Assembly: GCF_900128445.1 (NCBI RefSeq)
Contig: NZ_LT671417.1
Coordinates: 1,722,769 to 1,786,768 of the forward strand
Direction of reading: 5' to 3'
Source of the DNA: Thermophilibacter provencensis
Lineage (GTDB): Bacteria > Actinomycetota > Coriobacteriia > Coriobacteriales > Atopobiaceae
Length of the DNA: 64,000 bases
The notes below the pieces were generated by a model. That model did no database searches and was not told where the DNA came from. It saw only the letters and a list, made by a program, of their open reading frames with translations. Positions 19,403-26,967 of this stretch are shown here, piece by piece; positions within the stretch are counted from its first letter, which is position 1, and each line of letters starts with the position of its first letter. A program made the position numbers and the translations under genes.

Positions 19403-20080
19403 CTAGCCCTCCGTGAAGTACTCCGGGTGGGAGACCGAGATGGGGTGGTAGTCGATGTGCGCCTTGCGCAGGTGGCGCGAGGTGAGGTAGGAGGCCTCGT
19501 TCGTGTCGTGCGCGGCGATGGCGTCGCGGATCTTGTGGTGCTGGTCCATGACGACGTCCCACTCGACGCCCGAGGTCAGCACCGCGAGCCAGCGGAAGCG
19601 CTCGTAGTGGACGTTGCCCATGTTGAGCCAGTCCCAGAGCGGCGCGCGGTCGGCGATGATGAAGAAGGTCTCGTGCATGAGGTTGTCCGACTCGAAGAAC
19701 GCGAGCTCGTCGGCGGCCACGACGGCCTTCTCCTGCTGAGCGATGATGGCGTCGATGCCGGCGATGTCAGCCTTCGTGGCCTTGGCGCAGCACTCGATGA
19801 CGACCTGCCGCTCGAGGCACTCGCGGGCGAAGCGCGCGTCCTCGCACGCGCGCATGTCGATCTTCGAGACGTAGGTCCCGCTCTGGGGCACCGTGCTCAC
19901 GAGCCCCTGCTGCTGGAGGAGCACGAGCGCCTCGCGAACGGGGGTGCGGCCGAGGCCGAGCTCCTCGCACAGGCGCTTGGGGACGAGGCGCTCCCCGGGC
20001 TTGTAGCGCGAGAACACGAACGCGCGCCGCAGGGCCTCGTAGGCCTGGGTCTGCAGGGTGGGGGTGTCCTTCTCGTGCAT
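19403..20080 (-). CDS. GntR-family regulator, FCD (FadR-type) subfamily; probable regulator of hexuronate genes
   Basis: This is a DNA-binding transcription factor of 225 residues. The N-terminal winged helix-turn-helix spans about 10-75, with PKRLCEELGLGRTPVREAL as recognition region and QSGTYVSKID as wing. The C-terminal all-helical FCD domain carries candidate metal/ligand residues in DNLMHETFF and in the later HHKIRDAI and RHLRKAH motifs. It is transcribed away from uxuB, the usual arrangement for a local repressor. The ligand is probably a pathway intermediate such as fructuronate or mannonate. Its probable operator is the AACTGATATATCAGTT-like palindrome found six times in this window. 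It might instead control only the uxu genes. Confidence 0.85.
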   Translation of the reverse strand: MHEKDTPTLQTQAYEALRRAFVFSRYKPGERLVPKRLCEELGLGRTPVREALVLLQQQGLVSTVPQSGTYVSKIDMRACEDARFARECLERQVVIECCAKATKADIAGIDAIIAQQEKAVVAADELAFFESDNLMHETFFIIADRAPLWDWLNMGNVHYERFRWLAVLTSGVEWDVVMDQHHKIRDAIAAHDTNEASYLTSRHLRKAHIDYHPISVSHPEYFTEG

Positions 20081-20271
20081 GCTCGTCCTTCTCGCCTCTC
20101 TCTGGCCTGCCGCTAACGTCTTATTTTACGGGCTGGAGCACCGTCTCGCCGCCCCGATTCGCGACCGCGACGCAATCTGCAGACCGCGTGGACACTCAAA
20201 GCTAAATACCGACCGCTGGCGGATTCCCGGTAAAACCTCGCGGCATCGCGGTTGAGTTGAAGGCGCGCTCA

Positions 20272-20287
20272 AACTAATATATCAGTT
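20272..20287. promoter_or_regulatory. GntR-type operator upstream of uxuB
   Basis: AACTAATATATCAGTT differs at one base from the perfect palindrome AACTGATATATCAGTT seen elsewhere in the window. It lies 72 bases before uxuB, in the divergent gap with the GntR gene. The remaining sequence of the gap shows no other strong signal. Confidence 0.7.
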
Positions 20288-20359
20288 CAAGGGGGAACCA
20301 ACGGGTCCCGTGCGGCGGGCTGAGCCCAGCGCCGGCGGGCGAGAAGGACGGAGGAGCAG

Positions 20360-21973
20360 ATGGCTACACTCAAGAACTGGCAGGAGAGCCGCGAGGAGCT
20401 TGAGGGCAAGGGGGTGCGCCTGCCCCAGTGCGACGTCGACGCCCTGTGCAAGGCGGGCGCCGACCAGCCGGTGTGGATGCACTTCGGCGGCGGCAACCTC
20501 TATCGCGCCTTCCACGCCCAGATCGCCCAGGACCTCGCCGACAAGGGCCTGCTGACCCGCGGCGTCGTCGTCGCGGAGACCTTCCGCCCGTTCACGATCG
20601 ACGAGGTCTACGCCCCCTACGACAACAACATCCTGCAGGTCGTCATGAACGCGGACGGCACGCTCGACGAGCGGGTGCTCGCGGTCACGGCCGGCGCGAT
20701 CTTCGCGAACGCCGACCGCCCGACCGACTACGCCCTCGCGCGCCGCTACTTCGAGAGCCCCGACCTCCAGCTCGTCACCTTCACCATCACCGAGAAGGGC
20801 TACGGCCTCACCGACGCCTCCGGCAAGCTGCTGCCCTACGTCGCGGCCGAGATCGAGGCCGGCCCCGCGCACGCCGCGAGCTCGATGGGCATCGTCTGCG
20901 CGCTGCTCGTCGACCGCTTCGAGGCGGGCGCGGCGCCCATCGCCATGGTCTCCACCGACAACTTCTCGCAGAACGGCCGCCGCTTCCAGGAGGCCATCCT
21001 CACGATCGCCCGCGGGTGGCTCGAGCACGGCCACGTCACGCAGGACTTCGTGGACTACGTCTCCGACGAGTCGCGCGTGAGCTTCCCCTGGTCGATGATC
21101 GACCGCATCACCCCCAACCCCTCGCCCGAGACCGAGGCCGCCCTCAGGGAGCAGGGCTGGGAGGACCTCGACCTCATCAAGACGTCCGGGCCTACCTTCG
21201 CCGGCTTCGCCAACACCGAGGCGGCCCACTACCTCGTCATCGAGGACTCGTTCCCCAACGGCCGTCCCGCGCTCGAGGAGGGCGGCGTGATCATGTGCGA
21301 CCGCGAGACCGCCGAGCGCGCCGACACCATGAAGGTCACCGCCTGCCTGAACCCGCTGCACACCTGCCTCGCCGTCTACGGGTGCCTGCTCGGCTACACG
21401 CGCATCTGGCAGGAGATGGAGAATCCCGACCTGGTGGCGCTCATCAGGAGGCTCGGCTACGACGAGGACCTTCCCGTCGTCGTGGACCCCAAGGTCATCG
21501 ACCCCAAGACCTTCATCGACGAGCTGCTCGCCGAGCGCCTTCCCAACAAGAGCCTGCCGGACGCCCCGCAGCGCATCGCGGCCGACACCTCGCAGAAGGT
21601 GCCCATCCGCTACGGCCACACCCTGAACGCCTACCTCGAGGCGGGGCGCGACGTCTCCGGCCTCGTCGCCATCCCCCTCGCGATCGCGGGGTGGCTGCGC
21701 TACCTGCTCGCCGTCGACGACAAGGGGGAGGCCTTCGAGCCGAGCCCCGACCCGCTGCTCGCCGACCTCAGGGCCCAGCTCGCCGGCATCTCGCTCGGCG
21801 AGACCGACCCCGCCAAGATTCACGAGGCGGTCAGCCCCATCCTGTCCAACGCCGAGATCTTCTCGCTCGACCTCTACGAGGCCGGCCTCGGCGAGAAGAT
21901 CGAGGGCATGTTCGCGGAGCTCAACGCCGGGCCCGGCGCCGTCGCCGAGACCGTCGGAAAGTACGTCCGCTAG
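20360..21973 (+). CDS. uxuB: Mannitol dehydrogenase family protein, probable D-fructuronate (mannonate) oxidoreductase
   Basis: The enzyme reduces D-fructuronate to D-mannonate with NADH, the second step of glucuronate breakdown. The 537-residue polyol-dehydrogenase-family protein has the nucleotide-binding region near FGGGNLYRAFHAQ (about 35-47). It also has the family blocks STDNFSQNGRRFQ, VSFPWSMIDRITPNPS and KVTACLNPLHTCLAVYG, whose Lys is the catalytic residue in the family. The start ATG 20360 lies behind GGAGGAGC. The neighbours uxuA and uxaC make fructuronate the likely substrate; a related polyol remains possible on sequence alone. Confidence 0.88.
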   Translation: MATLKNWQESREELEGKGVRLPQCDVDALCKAGADQPVWMHFGGGNLYRAFHAQIAQDLADKGLLTRGVVVAETFRPFTIDEVYAPYDNNILQVVMNADGTLDERVLAVTAGAIFANADRPTDYALARRYFESPDLQLVTFTITEKGYGLTDASGKLLPYVAAEIEAGPAHAASSMGIVCALLVDRFEAGAAPIAMVSTDNFSQNGRRFQEAILTIARGWLEHGHVTQDFVDYVSDESRVSFPWSMIDRITPNPSPETEAALREQGWEDLDLIKTSGPTFAGFANTEAAHYLVIEDSFPNGRPALEEGGVIMCDRETAERADTMKVTACLNPLHTCLAVYGCLLGYTRIWQEMENPDLVALIRRLGYDEDLPVVVDPKVIDPKTFIDELLAERLPNKSLPDAPQRIAADTSQKVPIRYGHTLNAYLEAGRDVSGLVAIPLAIAGWLRYLLAVDDKGEAFEPSPDPLLADLRAQLAGISLGETDPAKIHEAVSPILSNAEIFSLDLYEAGLGEKIEGMFAELNAGPGAVAETVGKYVR

Positions 21974-22018
21974 GCAAGCGTAGGACCGGGCGCGCGCCCG
22001 GAGAGAGAGGAGAGGGAC

Positions 22019-23101
22019 ATGGAGCTCACCTTCCGCTGGTACGGTCCCAACGAGGAGAAGATCACGCTCGAGCAGATCAGCCAGATCCCCGGCTGCAAGG
22101 GCATCGTCGGCACGCTCTTCGACATCCCCGCGGGCGAGGTCTGGCCGCGCGAGCGCATCCACGAGCTGCGCGAGATGGTCGAGGCCCACGGGCTCACGCT
22201 CAGGGTCATCGAGTCGGTGAACGTCTCCGACGACATCAAGATCGGCACCGAGAAGCGCGACGAGCACATCGAGAACTACAAGGAGACGATCCGCAACCTC
22301 GCCGCCGAGGGCGTCAAGGTCATCTGCTACAACTTCATGCCTGTCTTCGACTGGGTGAAGTCCGACCTCGACTACGTCCTGCCCGACGGCTCGCGCACGC
22401 TCGCCTTCGTCAAGGCGAACATCCCCGACGACCCGCAGGTCATCATCGACCGCGTGGCCAGCGGCTCGGGCGACTTCACGCTGCCCGGCTGGGAGCCCGA
22501 GCGCCTGGCGCAGGTGCGGGCCCTCCTCGACGCCTACCGCGACATCGATGACGACAAGCTGCGCGAGAACCTCGTCTACTTCCTCGAGGCCATCATGCCC
22601 ACCTGCGAGGAGTGCGACGTCAAGATGGCCATCCACCCGGACGACCCGCCCTACTCGCTCTTCGGCCTGCCCCGCATCATCAAGAACCGCGAGGACCTCG
22701 ACTGGCTCTGCACCACGGTGGACACGCCCTACAACGGCATCACCCTGTGCTGCGGCTCGATCGCCGAGGAGCCCGGGAACGACATCTACGACATCCTCGC
22801 CGAGTTCACGCGCCGCGGCCGCATCCACTTCGTCCACATGCGCAACATCAAGTACATCTCCCCGGACGAGCCCGGCAACAAGGACTTCTACGAGGCGCCG
22901 CACCCCAGCCCCTGCGGCTCGCTCGACATGTACAAGATGATGAGGGCCCTGCACGACAACGGCTTCGAGGGCTACATGAGGCCCGACCACGGCCGCATGA
23001 TCTGGGGCGAGACGGGCCGCCCGGGCTACGGCCTCTACGACCGCGCGCTCGGCATCGCCTACATCAACGGAATGTGGGAGGCAATCGAGAAGGGCGCGTA
23101 G
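22019..23101 (+). CDS. uxuA: Mannonate dehydratase
   Basis: UxuA removes water from D-mannonate to give 2-keto-3-deoxygluconate. It is a metal-dependent TIM-barrel enzyme. The 360-residue product begins MELTFRWYGPNEEKITLEQI, the typical start of the family. It has CYNFMPVFDW, MAIHPDDPP, LCCGSIAEEPGND, HFVHMRNIK and MRPDHGRMIWGE, which contain the Cys and His metal ligands. It starts 45 bases after uxuB behind GAGAGGAGAGGG, so the two genes form one transcript. Confidence 0.96.
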   Translation: MELTFRWYGPNEEKITLEQISQIPGCKGIVGTLFDIPAGEVWPRERIHELREMVEAHGLTLRVIESVNVSDDIKIGTEKRDEHIENYKETIRNLAAEGVKVICYNFMPVFDWVKSDLDYVLPDGSRTLAFVKANIPDDPQVIIDRVASGSGDFTLPGWEPERLAQVRALLDAYRDIDDDKLRENLVYFLEAIMPTCEECDVKMAIHPDDPPYSLFGLPRIIKNREDLDWLCTTVDTPYNGITLCCGSIAEEPGNDIYDILAEFTRRGRIHFVHMRNIKYISPDEPGNKDFYEAPHPSPCGSLDMYKMMRALHDNGFEGYMRPDHGRMIWGETGRPGYGLYDRALGIAYINGMWEAIEKGA

Positions 23102-23110
23102 GTCCTCTCG

Positions 23111-23190
23111 GCCCCGCCGCCGCATATGTCCCGCGCTCAGACAGCTTTGCTTCGCAAAGAACTCGCGCGGGACATATGCGGCGGCGGGGC
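23111..23190. repeat. Perfect 25-bp inverted repeat between uxuA and uxaC
   Basis: The arms 23111-23135 and 23166-23190 are perfect reverse complements (core GCCGCCGCATATGTCCCGCG) separated by 30 bases. The loop itself contains a small inverted repeat, CTTTGCTTCGCAAAG. It lies 9 bases after uxuA inside the presumed operon and has no T tract, so it may stabilise the mRNA or be an intergenic repeat element rather than a terminator. Confidence 0.85.
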
Positions 23191-23267
23191 TGGTGGCTCA
23201 CGCGCCCTTCTCGGTTGCTCCCGCGCGATTCCCACCCTCTGGGTTCTGGGCGAAAGGGGATTCTTCC

Positions 23268-24683
23268 ATGCTTCTGAATGACGACTTCCTGCTGAACACC
23301 GAGTGGGCGCGGAGGCTCTTCCACGACCACGCGGAGAAGATGCCGATCATCGACTATCACTGCCACCTCGACCCGAGGCAGATCTACGAGGACGTGCACT
23401 TCTCGGACCTCGCCCAGCTCTGGCTCTACGACAACGGCGCCGGCGACCACTACAAGTGGCGCCTCATGCGCGCCAACGGGACGCCCGAGCGCCTCATCAC
23501 CGGGGACGGGGAGCCCTACGAGAAGTTCCTCGCCTACGTGGACACCATCGAGCGCGCGCCCGGCAACCCGCTCTACGAGTGGAGCCACCTGGAGCTGCGC
23601 CGCGCCTTCGGGATCGACCTCACGATTTGCCGCGCCAACGCCGACGAGATCTGGCGCCGCGCGGGCGAGCGCATCGCCGCGGCCGACTTCTCCGCCAAGG
23701 GCCTCATCCGTGCCTTCGACGTCCGCTGCGTCTGCACCACCGACGACCCGGCGAGCGACCTCGCCTGGCACAAGCTGCTCGCCGCCGAGGAGGCCGAGAA
23801 CGGCTTCAAGGTCCTGCCGACCTTCCGCCCCGACGGCCTCATGGGCATCGACAGGCCCGACTTCGCCGCCTACCTCGCGCGCCTCGCGCAGGTCTCCGGC
23901 GTGGACGTCACCGACTGGGAGAGCCTGAAGGCCGCCGCCGCCCAGCGCGTCGACTACTTCCACGAGGTCGGCGGGCGCCTCGCGGACCACGGCATGAACT
24001 CGTTCTTCTACGCCGGCGCCACCGAGGACGAGGTGGCCGGCATCGTGGCGCGCGCCCTTGCGGGCGAGGCTCCGAGCAAGGCCGAGGTCGACGCCTACCA
24101 GAGCGCGCTCACGCTCTTCCTCATGGGCGAGTACGAGCGCCACGGCTGGACGCTCCAGCTGCACGCCAACGTCTTCCGCAACGCCAACTCCCGCGGCTTC
24201 GCCGCGCTCGGCGCCGACGCCGGCTTCGACTCCGCCGGTGACCAGCCCGGCCTCGTGGGCCAGCTCGCCCTGCTCCTCGATGCCGCCAACAGCGCCGACG
24301 CCCTGCCCAAGACGATCATCTACACGCTCGACGAGTCCCAGTACATGGGCATCGCCACGCTCATCCAGTCCTTCCAGGGCGGCTGCCGCCAGCGCCTGCA
24401 GCTCGGCTGCGCCTGGTGGTTCTTCGACCACTTCGCCGGCATGAAGAGCCAGCTCACGATGTACGCTCAGGAGAGCCTGCTCGCCAACTTCACCGGCATG
24501 CTCACGGACTCCCGGAGCTTCCTCAGCTATCCGCGCCACGAGTACTTCCGCCGCGTCCTCTGCCACACCGTCGGCGAGTGGGTGGAGATGGGCCGGCTCC
24601 CCGAGGACGAGGCCTACCTCGGAGGCCTCGTCGAGGACATCTGCTACAACAACGCGCACGACTACTTCGGCTTCTTCGAGTAG
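23268..24683 (+). CDS. uxaC: Glucuronate isomerase
   Basis: UxaC interconverts D-glucuronate and D-fructuronate (and galacturonate with tagaturonate), the entry step of hexuronate catabolism. I start it at ATG 23268, giving 471 residues. The N-terminal metal site IIDYHCHLDPRQI (about 27-39) marks the amidohydrolase fold, followed by YKWRLMRANG and CTTDDPASDL. The end has QRLQLGCAWWFFDHFAGM and DSRSFLSYPRHEYFRRVLC. All are characteristic of the family. No strong ribosome binding site is visible (CGAAAGGGGATTCTTCC). It is the third gene of the uxuB-uxuA-uxaC unit. Confidence 0.96.
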   Translation: MLLNDDFLLNTEWARRLFHDHAEKMPIIDYHCHLDPRQIYEDVHFSDLAQLWLYDNGAGDHYKWRLMRANGTPERLITGDGEPYEKFLAYVDTIERAPGNPLYEWSHLELRRAFGIDLTICRANADEIWRRAGERIAAADFSAKGLIRAFDVRCVCTTDDPASDLAWHKLLAAEEAENGFKVLPTFRPDGLMGIDRPDFAAYLARLAQVSGVDVTDWESLKAAAAQRVDYFHEVGGRLADHGMNSFFYAGATEDEVAGIVARALAGEAPSKAEVDAYQSALTLFLMGEYERHGWTLQLHANVFRNANSRGFAALGADAGFDSAGDQPGLVGQLALLLDAANSADALPKTIIYTLDESQYMGIATLIQSFQGGCRQRLQLGCAWWFFDHFAGMKSQLTMYAQESLLANFTGMLTDSRSFLSYPRHEYFRRVLCHTVGEWVEMGRLPEDEAYLGGLVEDICYNNAHDYFGFFE

Positions 24684-24707
24684 GGGCGCCCGGCGCCCGC
24701 CCGTCGC

Positions 24708-24757
24708 CGCCGCCGGGGCCCCGCAGATTCGCCTTTGCGGGGCCCCGGCGGCGTTTC
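24708..24757 (+). terminator. Terminator after uxaC
   Basis: A perfect 18-bp stem (24708-24725 and 24736-24753, core GCCGGGGCCCCGCA) with a 10-base loop is followed by TTTCC, 25 bases after the uxaC stop. Confidence 0.85.
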
Positions 24758-24858
24758 CTGCCCGGGAGCTGACGGCCCCTGCCGCCCGTCGAATTGCGGC
24801 GCCGCTCGCTGGACCGTCGCGGCGGGGGCGGCGCCCAGCGGATAAACTACTCTCATTA

Positions 24859-24870
24859 GTGATATATCAC
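24859..24870. promoter_or_regulatory. GntR-type operator upstream of kdgK
   Basis: The palindrome GTGATATATCAC lies 17 bases before the kdgK start. It shares the TGATATATCA core with the operators of the other sugar genes. TAAACT at 24843-24848 could be the -10 element. Confidence 0.65.
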
Positions 24871-24886
24871 AGGGCAAGGAGAAACC

Positions 24887-25927
24887 ATGGCAGTTGATGT
24901 GACGGGCCGCAGAAAGGTCCTTGCGCTCGGCGAGATCATGTGCCGCCTCTCCGTGGGCGGCGGGGTTCGCCTGGCGGACGCCGCGTCCTTCGACGCGCAC
25001 TATGGCGGGGCGGAGGCCAACGTCGCCATCTCGCTCGCCAACTTCGGTCACGACGCCGCCTTCGCCACGAAGGTGCCGGAGAACCCGCTCGGCGATGCGG
25101 TGGTGCGCCACCTCCGCAGGAACGGCGTCGACGCCTCCCAGGTGCTGCGCGGCGGCGCGCGCCTCGGCACCTACTACCTCGAGATCGGTGCCGCAAACCG
25201 AGGGTCGGTGGCCGTCTACGACCGTGCCGGCTCCTCGTTCGCGACGATGGCGTCCTGCGAGTGGGACGTCGACGAGCTCCTCTCGGGCGTGGGGCTCTTC
25301 CACGTGACGGGCATCTGCCCGGCGCTCTCCGCGTCCTGGCGCGCGCTCACGCTCGAGCTCGTTCGCGCCGCCGCGGAGCGCGGCATCCCCGTGAGCTACG
25401 ACGTCAACTTCCGCGGCAAGCTCTGGACGTGGGACGAGTGCATGGACGCCTTCCGCGACGTGCTCCCGCACGTCACCTACCTCGCCGCGAGCTGGGGTGA
25501 CGTCCAGAGCGCCCTCGGCCTCGAGCGCACGCCCTGGAGCGAGGGGGCCATGGTCGCGGCCTACGACGCCCTCGTCGCCGCCCATCCGGGCGTCCGCGCC
25601 ATCTACTGCACGCGGCGCGTCGCGCACTCGAGCAGCTCGAACGACCTCACCGGCTACCTCTACACGGCCGACGGCACGGGCGCCGCGGGATCGCTCGCGC
25701 GCTCCCGCACCTGGCACGTGGAGCCCATCGTCGACCGCGTGGGCGGTGGCGACGCCTTCGCCGGCGGCGTGCTCCACGGGCTTCTCGCCGAGATGGCGCC
25801 TGCCGACGCCATCGAGTTCGCGGCCGCGGCGAGCGTGCTCAAGCACAGCGTGGCGGGCGACGCCAACCGCTTCACGGCCGCCGAGGTCACCGACTTCATG
25901 GCCAGCGGCGCCGACGTCAAGCGCTAG
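24887..25927 (+). CDS. kdgK: 2-keto-3-deoxygluconate kinase (PfkB/ribokinase family)
   Basis: The kinase phosphorylates 2-keto-3-deoxygluconate (KDG) to KDPG. The 346-residue sugar-kinase-fold protein has the N-terminal VLALGEIMCRLS, the PfkB first motif around YGGAEANVAISLANFG (about 44-59) and the C-terminal ATP/anion-hole motif DRVGGGDAFAGGVLHGLL (about 284-301), whose Asp is the catalytic base. Substrate assignment rests on context: it lies between uxaC and a KDPG aldolase and has its own copy of the operator. AAGGAG precedes the ATG. Confidence 0.87.
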   Translation: MAVDVTGRRKVLALGEIMCRLSVGGGVRLADAASFDAHYGGAEANVAISLANFGHDAAFATKVPENPLGDAVVRHLRRNGVDASQVLRGGARLGTYYLEIGAANRGSVAVYDRAGSSFATMASCEWDVDELLSGVGLFHVTGICPALSASWRALTLELVRAAAERGIPVSYDVNFRGKLWTWDECMDAFRDVLPHVTYLAASWGDVQSALGLERTPWSEGAMVAAYDALVAAHPGVRAIYCTRRVAHSSSSNDLTGYLYTADGTGAAGSLARSRTWHVEPIVDRVGGGDAFAGGVLHGLLAEMAPADAIEFAAAASVLKHSVAGDANRFTAAEVTDFMASGADVKR

Positions 25928-25930
25928 CCT

Positions 25931-26010
25931 GCGAATTGGGGACAGTCCCCAATTCGCAGATATGATTGATATCAAACTGTTGTGCAAATTGGGGACTGTC
26001 CCCAATTCGC
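25931..26010. repeat. Pair of REP-like palindromes (AATTGGGGACNGTCCCCAATT)
   Basis: Two 27-28 base palindromes occupy the kdgK-eda gap. One is at 25931-25957 (GCGAATTGGGGAC, A, GTCCCCAATTCGC) and one at 25984-26010 with T in the centre and one arm mismatch (GCAAATT). They are 26 bases apart, each can fold alone, and they are each other's reverse complement, so the pair could form a REPIN-like double hairpin. GGGGACAGTCCCC-type palindromes are, to my knowledge, common in genomes with IS200-like RAYT transposases; none is in the window. Confidence 0.85.
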
Positions 26011-26028
26011 AGGCGTGAGGGGGAGCCC

Positions 26029-26670
26029 ATGTACATGGACAGCTACTACGAGAAGGTCGAGAGGCTCGCGATCATCCCGGTCGTCGTCCTGGACGACGCC
26101 GCCGACGCCAGGCCGCTCGCCGACGCGCTCGTCGCCGGCGGGATGCCCTCGGCCGAGGTGACGTTCCGCACGGCCGCCGCGGCCGACTCCATCCGCGCCA
26201 TGCGCGACGCGCACCCGGACATGGCGGTGGGCGCGGGCACCGTGCTCTCCGTCGATCAGGTCGACCAGGCCGTCGAGGCGGGCGCCGAGTTCATCGTGAG
26301 CCCGGGCTTCGACGAGGAGGTTGTCCGCCACTGCATGGAGCGCGAGCTCCCGGTCTTCCCGGCCTGCGTCACTCCCACCGAGGTCATCGCCGCCCGCAAG
26401 CTCGGCATCCACGTGACCAAGTTCTTCCCGGCAGCGCAGTACGGCGGCCTCTCCACCATCAACGCGCTCGCCGCGCCCTTCGTGGGGCACCGCTTCATGC
26501 CGACGGGCGGCGTCTCGCCGGCCAACGTGGCTGAGTTCCTCGCGAGCCCTCACGTGATCGCCTGCGGCGGCACCTGGATGGTCAAGGCCAACCTCATCAA
26601 GGAGGGACGCTTCGACGAGGTCGAGCGACTCTGCCGCGAGGCCATGGGCATCGTGGCCACGGTGCGGTAG
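26029..26670 (+). CDS. eda: 2-keto-3-deoxy-6-phosphogluconate (KDPG) aldolase
   Basis: The class I aldolase splits KDPG into pyruvate and glyceraldehyde-3-phosphate, completing glucuronate degradation. I start at ATG 26029 behind GAGGGGGA, giving 213 residues; ATG 26035 is an alternative. The catalytic Glu lies in PSAEVTFRT, GAGTVLS and SPGFDEEV follow, and the Schiff-base Lys lies in VTKFFPAAQYGG. MPTGGVSP binds the phosphate. The REP pair separates it from kdgK, and it probably shares the kdgK transcript. Confidence 0.93.
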   Translation: MYMDSYYEKVERLAIIPVVVLDDAADARPLADALVAGGMPSAEVTFRTAAAADSIRAMRDAHPDMAVGAGTVLSVDQVDQAVEAGAEFIVSPGFDEEVVRHCMERELPVFPACVTPTEVIAARKLGIHVTKFFPAAQYGGLSTINALAAPFVGHRFMPTGGVSPANVAEFLASPHVIACGGTWMVKANLIKEGRFDEVERLCREAMGIVATVR

Positions 26671-26734
26671 CGCCGCGCGCCCTTCTCGCCACGCGTCGCG
26701 CCCCCAGGCGCCGGCGCGCCACACAACGCAGCGA

Positions 26735-26784
26735 CTCGGCCATCCGCCGCAAGGGGTAGGCTCGCCCGCAGGCGGGTGGCCGAG
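26735..26784. repeat. Imperfect 14-bp inverted repeat after eda
   Basis: CTCGGCCATCCGCC (26735-26748) pairs with GGCGGGTGGCCGAG (26771-26784) with one mismatch and a 22-base loop. There is no T tract. It lies in the 297-base gap between eda and the GH2 gene, which holds no gene; the operator is at its right end. Confidence 0.5.
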
Positions 26785-26907
26785 CTTCCGTGCGATGGGG
26801 GGGCGGCCTGCGGGCGGGCTCCGGGACACGGCGCCCCGCCCTCCGCTGGGACGGGAAATGCGGCCGGTCAGGGGGCGCGCCGACGCCATGGCCCCGTTAT
26901 GCGCTAG

Positions 26908-26921
26908 ACTGATATATCAGT
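26908..26921. promoter_or_regulatory. GntR-type operator upstream of the GH2 glycosidase
   Basis: ACTGATATATCAGT is a perfect 14-bp palindrome 46 bases before the GH2 start. The TAGACT immediately overlapping its left edge could be a -10 box, as TAAACT is at the sites at 34676 and 38848. Confidence 0.75.
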
Positions 26922-26967
26922 TGGAAGTGCCGTACTGGAGCGGCGGGGAGCCGAGGAAAGAGGGAGC

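Noticed and set aside
19106-20116. Plus-strand open frame of 336 codons antisense to the GntR regulator
   Set aside because: The GntR protein on the minus strand has a clear helix-turn-helix and FCD domain; the plus-strand frame is its shadow and runs through the tandem repeat.
20282-23125. Minus-strand open frame of 947 codons opposite uxuB and uxuA
   Set aside because: It is a Val/Glu/Asp/Gly-rich shadow of high-GC genes on the other strand; uxuB and uxuA on the plus strand have clear family motifs.
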